Positions 42,466 to 49,894 of a stretch of 64,000 bases of DNA are shown here, piece by piece (the stretch's first letter is position 1; each line of letters starts with the position of its first letter). Both the position numbers and the translations under genes were made by a program. Where the stretch lies: positions 62,001 to 126,000 of the forward strand of contig NZ_JAOQJG010000005.1 of the NCBI RefSeq assembly GCF_025567365.1. Reading direction: 5' to 3'. Below the pieces are notes generated by a model, which did not search any database, had not been told where the DNA came from, and was given only the letters and a program-made list of their open reading frames with translations. This DNA is from Anaerostipes amylophilus. GTDB lineage: Bacteria; Bacillota; Clostridia; Lachnospirales; Lachnospiraceae.

Positions 42466-42906
42466 CTATCCTAATTGCTCAGTTAAATATGCTACTGTTT
42501 CTTCGTTTGAAAGTTCTTTACACTTTAACAGTACTTCTTTGTTATTTAAGAATTCCATCATTCTCTGAAGTACCTGTAAATGTTCGTTGGGATCTTTGAT
42601 CGCCAGATTGAAGATCAGATCAGTTTCAACTTGTTCAGTGTCATCATCTAATCTTCGAAATACCACAGGGGATTCTAATTTTAACAGACAAATTGCGTTC
42701 TCTTTAATTCCAGATACTTTTGCATGTGGAATTGCTGTTGGGATTTCTGTTGGAAGTCCTGTTGGATAATCTTTTTCACGCTCTACACAAGCTTTTCCAA
42801 AATCTTCTCCTACGATTCCCGCTTTATGCAAGGCTTCTCCACACAGCGTGATCGCTTCTTCACTACTATTTGCTGTCCCCTGTATCACCAAATATTTTGT
42901 TGCCAT
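42466..42906 (-). CDS. PTS EIIA (mannitol/fructose-type fold, galactitol system)
   Basis: EIIA of 146 residues. The phosphorylation site is His61 in PTEIPTAIPHAKVSG, as in the PTS_EIIA_2 family. It is between EIIC and EIIB of the same transporter. It could also phosphorylate the PRD regulator encoded upstream. Confidence 0.88.
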   Translation of the reverse strand: MATKYLVIQGTANSSEEAITLCGEALHKAGIVGEDFGKACVEREKDYPTGLPTEIPTAIPHAKVSGIKENAICLLKLESPVVFRRLDDDTEQVETDLIFNLAIKDPNEHLQVLQRMMEFLNNKEVLLKCKELSNEETVAYLTEQLG

Positions 42907-42938
42907 TTTAGTTTCTCCTCTTATATCAAGTCTATCTA

Positions 42939-44204
42939 TTATCCGATCATCATCATGATTCTATGGATGAATGATACGATTAAGTTACCTGGGTTCCATC
43001 CAAAGTGGGATGCTGTTACTGTACCTGCAAAGTGTACGTTTGTTACGGACATCATCTGTGTTGCTTCTGGAATGAACATATTAGCAAAGAACAGTGTTAA
43101 ATACATCATAAGTGTCATACCGATCAATGATCTTACAAGATTTCCTTTACTGCTTAATACTACCATTGGTGTCATGTAGCATACTTCTGCTAATAAGCTT
43201 AATGGGAAGAATCTCATTCCTGGTACAAGGAATACTAATAATACTGTAACTGGAATCATGATAGCTGTACATGTGATACATGCTGGATCTCCAAGTCCAA
43301 GTGCGATATCCATTCCAATGTAGATGTCTGCATCTTCACCAACTTTTCTATGTGCGTATTCGCTTGCTGCCTGTCCTAATGGAGATAATCCTTCCATCAT
43401 GATTGATACCATTCTTGGGATTAATACCATTGCTGCTGCAACTCCCATAGCCATTGTTACGATATCAGCTGGGCTCTGTTTTGTGATAACTCCTAAGAAT
43501 ACACCGGCGAAGATACCGATTACGGCTGGGTCACCGAAGATTCCTAATTTCTCACCGATCTTTGTCATGTCTACGTCTACTTTGTTAAGACCAGGAATTT
43601 TGTCAATGATCTTATTTAACAGGTAGCAGATTGGGTAAGCCCATGCTACGAAGCAAAGACATGTACATGTTGTTCCTTCAAGTCCGAAGAATTCCTGCCA
43701 TGGTTTTGCAATCCACTGTCCGAAGAATAAAACTGCCATACCACAGGCAAATGCTACGATAAATCCGATAACTGCATTCTTTGTTAACGCATATGCTAAA
43801 GCACCTGGTACTAAGAAATGCATGAAGTTCCAAATATCTACGTTTAATACTTTTGTTACTTTTAATCTAACCAAGATCAAGTTTGCGATAATGATCGCTG
43901 GAATTACAAGTACTGCAAATGGTGTTGTCCAAGATGCTGCTCCTAATGCTGCAAATCCAATCTCTAATGTGTCATAACCAGATCCAAGATCTTTGTAATA
44001 TTGCATGGCGGGTGTTACTGATGTGATCAACAAGTTAACTGCTAATACTAATCCCTGGAAACCGATACCTACTAACAGACCAGCTTTGATCGCTCTACCA
44101 ATCTTCATTCCAAAGAAAATACCTAAGATCGCGATGACGAATGGTAATAATGTACTCGCCCCCATGTTAATAAATCCCTGAAAGAATTTTAATACTACTT
44201 CCAT
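42939..44204 (-). CDS. PTS galactitol-type EIIC (GatC/SgcC family)
   Basis: Membrane channel of the transporter, 421 residues with about 10-12 helices (MGASTLLPFVIAILGIFFGM, VLVIPAIIIANLILVRL, etc.). It belongs to the EIIC of the galactitol superfamily. ATG 44204 follows GGAGG by 6 nt; a longer frame upstream has no site. It is the first gene of the operon, about 240 nt from the regulator gene. Confidence 0.88.
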   Translation of the reverse strand: MEVVLKFFQGFINMGASTLLPFVIAILGIFFGMKIGRAIKAGLLVGIGFQGLVLAVNLLITSVTPAMQYYKDLGSGYDTLEIGFAALGAASWTTPFAVLVIPAIIIANLILVRLKVTKVLNVDIWNFMHFLVPGALAYALTKNAVIGFIVAFACGMAVLFFGQWIAKPWQEFFGLEGTTCTCLCFVAWAYPICYLLNKIIDKIPGLNKVDVDMTKIGEKLGIFGDPAVIGIFAGVFLGVITKQSPADIVTMAMGVAAAMVLIPRMVSIMMEGLSPLGQAASEYAHRKVGEDADIYIGMDIALGLGDPACITCTAIMIPVTVLLVFLVPGMRFFPLSLLAEVCYMTPMVVLSSKGNLVRSLIGMTLMMYLTLFFANMFIPEATQMMSVTNVHFAGTVTASHFGWNPGNLIVSFIHRIMMMIG

Positions 44205-44448
44205 TTTTAACCTCCGTTTTCTTATCCATATTTTTCGTTTGTTCACGAGATTTCTTTGGCCAATTTGTTTATCTCTTGTTTACAATACATATAGTACCAT
44301 GCACATTAGACAAAAAACAGTGAAAGGTTTTTCTCTTTTTCGGAAATTTTTTATTCTGGTACAATTTATTTCTATGGTGCAGAAATAAAATAAATCAGTT
44401 GAATTCATTTCCCATAATGAGAAATAAATTCAACTGATCTATATTTGC
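44205..44448 (-). promoter_or_regulatory. Promoter region of the polyol PTS operon and regulator terminator
   Basis: Between the regulator stop (44449) and the EIIC ATG. At 44394-44438 an 18 bp stem with one or two mismatches (ATCAGTTGAATTCATTTC / GAAATAAATTCAACTGAT) is followed by TTTATTTTATTTC on the minus strand and probably ends the regulator transcript. Further down, TTGTCT with TATATG about 14 nt on is a weak promoter candidate, consistent with a need for an activator. No clear operator was found. Confidence 0.55.
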
Positions 44449-46548
44449 TTATCCTACAATGCTGTATTCATATTGTTCAATAATGCGTGCCATCTCTTCT
44501 CCGTCGACTGCCTCATGTAACTTCTTTCGATATTCTTCATCTTTGAGCATATTGACAAGATTAAAGAATGCTTTTAAGTAACTTCTATGATCAATTGCAC
44601 TCAAACAACAGACAAACTCAATCGGATCAAGTTCTTCTACTCCAAACGGCACCGGATTCTTCAAACGGATCAAATGCATTCCAAGACGAATACTTCCTTC
44701 TTCCACTTTCGCATGAGGCATTGCAAATCCTGGTGACAATACGATGTATGGTCCGTATTCATTGACGCTTTCGATCATCGCATCAACATAGCGGTCTTCT
44801 ATGTAACCTTGGTCTACCAGCTGCTCTGCAGATCTTCTGATCGCATCTTTCCAATCTGTACATTCTACGTCAACTTCAATATCGGATGCCCGTAGCAGAT
44901 GATGTAAGGATGGAGATATGATATTCGCATCATTTTCCACTGACTGCTTAAAATAATTCCTTACGACTTTACGCAGTTCTTTCATTACGACTCTTGCTTG
45001 ATCTTTTGGCTCCACCAGTTCGTTGATCACAGGTGTGATCTCTTCAAGCAATTCTGATGCATTTAATTTATCATCTTCTGTTCCATCTGGAATGTTACGG
45101 CTATTTCTTAATGCATCAATTCGGTTTCCTACACGGATATAATCAGCATCATTGAATGCCGCAGAAACTACAACATACTCCAATGGGCAACTCTCAAGCG
45201 GCACTGTGGATATGACAAAATCTGCTGCATTCGGTTTGATATTGATTGCTTCGTGGGCAGAAATCACATCAACTACTCTGAATTTGAAATGTCGTTTTAA
45301 TTTCTCTAATAACAAGATGGATGTACCAATTCCTGCATGACAGGCAACAATGACTCTGAAAGATACTTCCTTGTTCTTCTTACGTTCTATCGCCGCACAG
45401 ACATGAATCGCAATATATTTTACTTCAATTTCTGTAAGTTTTCGTTCCGTAAACTTATAGATAACTGGCATCTGATCAATCACAACATCTAACACATCTT
45501 GATTATCTTCCAGAACTTCATCAATGATATCTGCTTCTGGATAATCCATCGGTGGTGCTGAAAAAATTGATTCCAAATGATTGGAGAGATTCTCAAAGAA
45601 ATCATAATCTACATTCAGGTTAATTCCAAGTTCTGTGGAAACTGTGGAAATATACTGTCTGGTGATCATCTGGATGATCATTGTATTTTTATTAAATGTT
45701 CCATTGTTCTTAAATCTGACTTCATCCAAAAAAGTACTGAAATTCTTGATATCATCATCACTGATAACAACATCACAATACTGTGAAACATATTTTAAGA
45801 TATCCATTGAAAACATATAATTATCGCTGTTGATCTCTGGCTGTGGTTCCAAAAACTCTCCAAGCTTATTCCTGTTAATGAGAATTCTTAAATATAGCAA
45901 AATCTCCCTAAATGAATTGTCTGGAAGGAACTTCTTATAGCATCGTTCTTGTTCTGCTATGATTTTCTGAATAATATTAATATCTCCAGACTGTACATGA
46001 ACATGTTCTGAGATAATATTCTTATGATTATCATAAGTTCTTAATGTCGGGCGTAATAATTCAAACAGAAACTTTCTCTTGTCACTTTCCAATCCATCAA
46101 TACGCAATCCTTTGTTTGCATGAGATATGACTTCAAGATTTCCCTGGCGTATAAACTTTTTTATTTCTTTTAGATCATTGATCACTGTTGCTCTACTTAC
46201 CATTAGTCTGTCAGCAATATCTGCTAAAGTAATATAGTCTGCAGAATTAACTATGATTGCTGATGCAACCTTTTTTCGCTCTTCTTTTGATAGCTTGTAG
46301 TTATAAAAATTACCTTCTAACAATAAAGATAATGATTCCTTAAAATCTTTCGGAATAGAAACTATACCCCCGCCCGGTTTTATATCAATTTTTTGCTTTT
46401 TATTCTTGTCCAAAATTTCATTAATTTCTTTTAAATCATTTCGAATCGTCTTCTGTGAAACTTGGAAATATTCCGCAAATCCTGAAACTGTGATCTCATC
46501 TTTTTCCTTGCTTAACAACTGTACAATCTTTGTACTACGCTGATTCAT
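44449..46548 (-). CDS. PRD-domain transcription activator (MtlR/LicR type)
   Basis: Large PTS-controlled regulator, 699 residues: N-terminal HTH domains (VSGFAEYFQVSQKTIRNDLK, then ITLADIADRLMVSRATVINDLK), two PTS regulation domains with histidines (about 190-400), an EIIB-like domain with cysteine (RVIVACHAGIGTSILL), and a C-terminal EIIA domain with His in PGFAMPHAKVEEG. Phosphorylation at these sites tunes activation. Immediately upstream of the PTS genes in the same direction, so it is their likely activator. Confidence 0.88.
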   Translation of the reverse strand: MNQRSTKIVQLLSKEKDEITVSGFAEYFQVSQKTIRNDLKEINEILDKNKKQKIDIKPGGGIVSIPKDFKESLSLLLEGNFYNYKLSKEERKKVASAIIVNSADYITLADIADRLMVSRATVINDLKEIKKFIRQGNLEVISHANKGLRIDGLESDKRKFLFELLRPTLRTYDNHKNIISEHVHVQSGDINIIQKIIAEQERCYKKFLPDNSFREILLYLRILINRNKLGEFLEPQPEINSDNYMFSMDILKYVSQYCDVVISDDDIKNFSTFLDEVRFKNNGTFNKNTMIIQMITRQYISTVSTELGINLNVDYDFFENLSNHLESIFSAPPMDYPEADIIDEVLEDNQDVLDVVIDQMPVIYKFTERKLTEIEVKYIAIHVCAAIERKKNKEVSFRVIVACHAGIGTSILLLEKLKRHFKFRVVDVISAHEAINIKPNAADFVISTVPLESCPLEYVVVSAAFNDADYIRVGNRIDALRNSRNIPDGTEDDKLNASELLEEITPVINELVEPKDQARVVMKELRKVVRNYFKQSVENDANIISPSLHHLLRASDIEVDVECTDWKDAIRRSAEQLVDQGYIEDRYVDAMIESVNEYGPYIVLSPGFAMPHAKVEEGSIRLGMHLIRLKNPVPFGVEELDPIEFVCCLSAIDHRSYLKAFFNLVNMLKDEEYRKKLHEAVDGEEMARIIEQYEYSIVG

Positions 46549-46635
46549 CTTTATGTGCCTCCTGTCATAGTCTATCCTGTCAAACGTCTCTGTTTTGTAG
46601 TTTATATGACTTTTATTTTTTTTGCAAGTACAATT

Positions 46636-47526
46636 TTATAGAAAGTTTTCATTATAACTTAATGTAAATTTTAAAAAATTTTGTGCATTTTTACTCAATT
46701 GTCGATCTTTTCTCATTGCAAGACAAGTTTCTCTTTTCAATGTCATTTCTGGCATTTCAAGGATTTTTAAACCTTTCTTCATCGGTGTCCCATTCTGTGC
46801 GATAAATGCCCAACCCAATCCACAGGCTACAAAATTCTGAATCTCTTCGGACGAAGTACGGTAATGTATATCCGGTGTAATCTCCTGCTCTTTAAAAAAT
46901 TCATTAATCTCCCGGTCCATTGCCGAGCCTTCTGTATAAGAAATTCCCGGCTTACTCATAAGATCCTCTGGATGCAACTGTTTCATCTTGCCCAGTACAT
47001 CTTTTTGATTCACAACAAGCTTGATCGGATATTCCATCAGTGTAATCATTTTGATATCCGGATCTTCTTTTTCTCCAATCGAACAAAAGCCAAAATCTAT
47101 TTTATCTTCTTTCAGATCCCTCAAAATAACCGATGTAGCTGCAGCATAGGATTCAATATTTATTTTCTTGTCTTTATTTGTTTTGAAGAACTCTCTTAAC
47201 AGATTTGGAATATAATTTGGCGGCATTGGTCTTGTATATGCAAATCGAATATTTCCTGTATATCTCTGATAAATGTGTTCCTTTGTCTGTTCTGCCCTTT
47301 TAGAAGCCTCTACAACTTCTTTTGCATATGGAAGAAATTCCTTTCCCTCTTTAGTAAGAAATAAAACTCTTCCCTTTTTCTCAAATAATAAAAAACCGAG
47401 TTCTTCTTCTAATTTTCGAATTGCCTGTGTCAGACTCGGCTGTGCAATCAACAATTCTTTTGCTGTCTGTGTCAAATGACCATTTTCTGCGACTTTCACG
47501 AAATAATTTAATTGTGCTAATGTCAT
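46636..47526 (-). CDS. LysR-family transcription regulator
   Basis: 296 residues: winged HTH (MTLAQLNYFVKVAENGHLTQTAKELLIAQ..., about 1-60) and a substrate-binding type effector domain with NIRFAYTRPMPPNYIPNLLR. It is divergent from the class II aldolase-dehydrogenase pair, separated by 156 nt with LysR-type sites, so it most likely controls that pair. The effector is unknown. Confidence 0.88.
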   Translation of the reverse strand: MTLAQLNYFVKVAENGHLTQTAKELLIAQPSLTQAIRKLEEELGFLLFEKKGRVLFLTKEGKEFLPYAKEVVEASKRAEQTKEHIYQRYTGNIRFAYTRPMPPNYIPNLLREFFKTNKDKKINIESYAAATSVILRDLKEDKIDFGFCSIGEKEDPDIKMITLMEYPIKLVVNQKDVLGKMKQLHPEDLMSKPGISYTEGSAMDREINEFFKEQEITPDIHYRTSSEEIQNFVACGLGWAFIAQNGTPMKKGLKILEMPEMTLKRETCLAMRKDRQLSKNAQNFLKFTLSYNENFL

Positions 47527-47566
47527 ATTCCCTCCAAATCCATAGGTAAAACCTTTGTTTTCTTAT

Positions 47567-47607
47567 CATAATACATATTTTACATTATGTTTTTGTAATT
47601 GTACAAT
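47567..47607. promoter_or_regulatory. LysR-type operator sites
   Basis: CATAAT and ATTATG (47567-47572, 47584-47589) form a T-N11-A-type inverted repeat with an 11 bp centre, the classic LysR recognition shape. A second palindrome, ATTGTACAAT (47598-47607), follows 8 bp later. Both lie in the divergent gap between the LysR gene and the aldolase gene. Confidence 0.55.
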
Positions 47608-47682
47608 ACAAATATCAGCTGATCCTTAATTATTTTGTCAATGTCTCAAATTAATATGTTAATGTCTTAAAGGAGTTTAAAT

Positions 47683-48381
47683 ATGTCAGATAGAAATAAT
47701 GAACTAAAAAAAGAAATTTTATATTATGCAAAACTCATGGATGAAAAAGGAATGGTCAACACTCTGGAAGGAAATCTTTCCATCCTTGATCATGAAACAG
47801 GAAAAATGTATATCACACCTTCTGGAACAAGAAAGCGTTTCCTTAACGAAGATAAGATTGCTGTTGTAAATACTGAAAACGGGGAACAAATCGAGGGAAC
47901 TGTCAAAAGATCAAGTGAAATTTTATTGCATGAAGCTGCTTTAAAAGCCCGCCCTGACTGCAATGCTGCTGCTCACATCCATGCCCCTTACTTAACTGCC
48001 TATGCTTACTGTGGGAAAGATATCAAGTTAAAATGTTCCACTACATTTTCACTGGTATTCGAAGAAATCCCATGCCTTCCTTATGGATTGCCTGGAACAA
48101 TTCATATCGCAGATGGGATTGAAGATGCTATCAAAGATCATGATCTAATTTTACTTGGCAATCATGGGTGTATTGCTGTTGGAGAAACTTTGGAAGATGC
48201 AGTTAAGATTATCGAAGCTGCAGAAGAAGTTTTAAGAATCTATCATTTAACAAAAGATATCGGACCTGTTCATAATATTTCTGATAATGATCTAGAAGAA
48301 TTATATGAAAATCATCCAGGAAGCCGCAGAAACCGTTATGGAAATAAAAAGGAGGAAGAAAAATTATGCAAGCAGCTTTAA
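47683..48381 (+). CDS. Class II aldolase/adducin family protein (FucA/AraD-like)
   Basis: Zinc-dependent sugar-phosphate aldolase or epimerase fold, 232 residues. Zinc site HIHAPYLTAYAY (two His, about 99-110) and the later His in LGNHGCIAVG; SGTRKR phosphate-type loop near residue 48 and GNLSI. Similar to L-fuculose-phosphate aldolase. Its stop overlaps the next gene by 16 nt. With the adjacent dehydrogenase it suggests catabolism of an unusual sugar or sugar acid. Confidence 0.82.
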   Translation: MSDRNNELKKEILYYAKLMDEKGMVNTLEGNLSILDHETGKMYITPSGTRKRFLNEDKIAVVNTENGEQIEGTVKRSSEILLHEAALKARPDCNAAAHIHAPYLTAYAYCGKDIKLKCSTTFSLVFEEIPCLPYGLPGTIHIADGIEDAIKDHDLILLGNHGCIAVGETLEDAVKIIEAAEEVLRIYHLTKDIGPVHNISDNDLEELYENHPGSRRNRYGNKKEEEKLCKQL

Positions 48382-49406
48382 TGTATGGACCAAATGATAT
48401 CAGAGTTGAAGAAATTGATAGACCAGAATGCCCAGAAGGAGGATTTGTCCTAAAAGTTATGGCTGTTGGTCTGTGTGGATCTGATATCCGTAACCTGACA
48501 ACAGACTCTAAATCTGGTAAATATCCTCACATTTATGGTCATGAGATCACTGGGATCGTTGATGAAGTTTCTCCTTCCTGCAAAGAATATAACATCGGTG
48601 ACCGCCTTTATATTTATCCCGCTGATCACTGTATGCAGTGCGAACCATGCAGAACTGGTCATAGTGAAATGTGTGAGAATCTTGGAAATAATTTAGATCG
48701 TCCAGGTGGATTTGCGCAATATTACACTGTCCTCCCAAGACAGATCGCCCGTGACGTTATCTATAGAATTCCTGATAAAATCAGCTATGATCGTGCTTCT
48801 CTTGGGGAACCTTTATCCTCTGTCTATGCATGTCAGGAAAATATTGATGTCGGCTTCGGAGAAACCATCGTTATCATAGGTGCTGGCCCAATCGGATGCT
48901 TCCACGCAAAACTAGCCAAACTACGTGGTGCTAAAAAGGTTATTATGATTGAAATTAACGACAAGCGTCTGGAAACTGCAAAACAGTTTGGTGTTGATCA
49001 CACGATCAACAGCTTAAATGAAGATCCAATCCAAGCAGTAAGAGAACTTACAGATGGTAAAGGTGCCGACAAAGTCATCTCCGCAAACCCATCTACCCAG
49101 GCACAGGCACAAGCCATTTTCATGGCAAAAAGAACTGGTATCGTTGTCTTCTTCGGTGGTGTCGCAAAAGGTGCCTTGACAGAGCTTGATACGAACTATA
49201 TCCATTACAACGGTCTTTGGATTTATGGACATTATGGTTCTAACAGTATGCAGGTACAGAAATCATTTGAACTTGCGATTTCTGATGAATTTGAGGCTGA
49301 GAAATTTATTACACATGTATTGCCACTTAGTGAGATTAATAAAGGAATTGCCTTGACAAAATCTGGTGAGGCAATCAAGGTTGTATTACATCCAAATGAA
49401 TTTTAA
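48366..49406 (+). CDS. Zinc-binding medium-chain dehydrogenase
   Basis: MDR dehydrogenase of 346 residues with GLCGSDIRNL, YGHEITGIVDEV, structural Zn cysteines CMQCEPCRTGHSEMC (about 96-110) and TIVIIGAGPIGCFHA. Related to threonine/sorbitol dehydrogenases. It overlaps the aldolase gene and has AGGAGG before the ATG. It should work on the same pathway under the LysR regulator. Its end (GAA TTT TAA) coincides with the left terminus of the composite repeat. Confidence 0.84.
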   Translation: MQAALMYGPNDIRVEEIDRPECPEGGFVLKVMAVGLCGSDIRNLTTDSKSGKYPHIYGHEITGIVDEVSPSCKEYNIGDRLYIYPADHCMQCEPCRTGHSEMCENLGNNLDRPGGFAQYYTVLPRQIARDVIYRIPDKISYDRASLGEPLSSVYACQENIDVGFGETIVIIGAGPIGCFHAKLAKLRGAKKVIMIEINDKRLETAKQFGVDHTINSLNEDPIQAVRELTDGKGADKVISANPSTQAQAQAIFMAKRTGIVVFFGGVAKGALTELDTNYIHYNGLWIYGHYGSNSMQVQKSFELAISDEFEAEKFITHVLPLSEINKGIALTKSGEAIKVVLHPNEF

Positions 49407-49894
49407 TTTTGTAGAATTGAACAATTATAGAATTCGACTCTATAGTGTGGACAATTCACAAAATTGGAAAATTTGAGGTGGTGTGTATGGAGAATGATAT
49501 TGGATAAGAATTAAGGTTTTCTCAAACAGATGATATGAAACTTATCAGCCAATACCATTTAACATACACACTATATAGCGGTTTCGATAGACTTCAGTTT
49601 TATGTGACAGAAATAAGATAACAAGAAATATTTATAAGAAACCGGTGGCAACAATTAGCAGATTTTAAGTGCGTTTTTTACAAATTCGCAGCGCCCTGTG
49701 GTTGATTGTCTGAACGTAGCTGCGGACATTTTGGTTCGCAGCCAGTGAGTTATCAAAGGAACAGGCGCGGATCAGCGATTTGTAAAAAACGCTCTTAAAA
49801 TCTGCGTGTTGCCACCGGTTTCTTATAAATATTTCTTGTTATCTTATTTCCGTCACATATACGAAATCCTACCGTCGCAAATCAGAATTTATCG
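49399..49894 (+). repeat. Composite giant-hairpin element, copy 3 (B excised, A intact)
   Basis: Fills the convergent gap between the dehydrogenase at 48366 and uvrA. Order: left terminus GAATTTTAATTTTGTAGAAT, TATAGAATTCGA fused directly to CTCTATAGTGTGGACAATTC (module B is cleanly missing between them), linker AAATTTGAGGTGGTG, CAATACCATTTAACATACAC, module A (49601-49859), right terminus CGTCGCAAATCAGAATTT. It has the most diverged module A, which gives the covariation evidence. Confidence 0.85.
49601..49859 (+). ncRNA. Module A giant hairpin, copy 3 (candidate structured RNA)
   Basis: Arms 49601-49695 and 49764-49859 pair over ~95 nt. Compared with copy 1, GAAG/CTTC became CAAG/CTTG, AAAGGGTGAC/GTCATCCCTTT became CCGGTGGCAAC/GTTGCCACCGG, and TCGAT/ATCGA became TTGAT/ATCAA; each change is matched on the other arm. 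The apical GCTGCG/CGCAGC, the unpaired GG and AGGA, and the loop A opposite GGATCA are unchanged. These paired substitutions point to a conserved structure rather than a conserved sequence. Confidence 0.7.

Noticed and set aside
44320..44334. GTGAAAGGTTTTTCT upstream of the polyol PTS operon resembles a CcpA cre site
   Set aside because: The central CG of the cre consensus is missing (GT instead), so two core mismatches; not strong enough to call.
49438..49460. CTCTATAGTGTGGACAATTC at first looked like a T-box or attachment site
   Set aside because: The same block at 22763-22790 (inverted) and 62630-62650 shows it is the flank of module B in the composite element.
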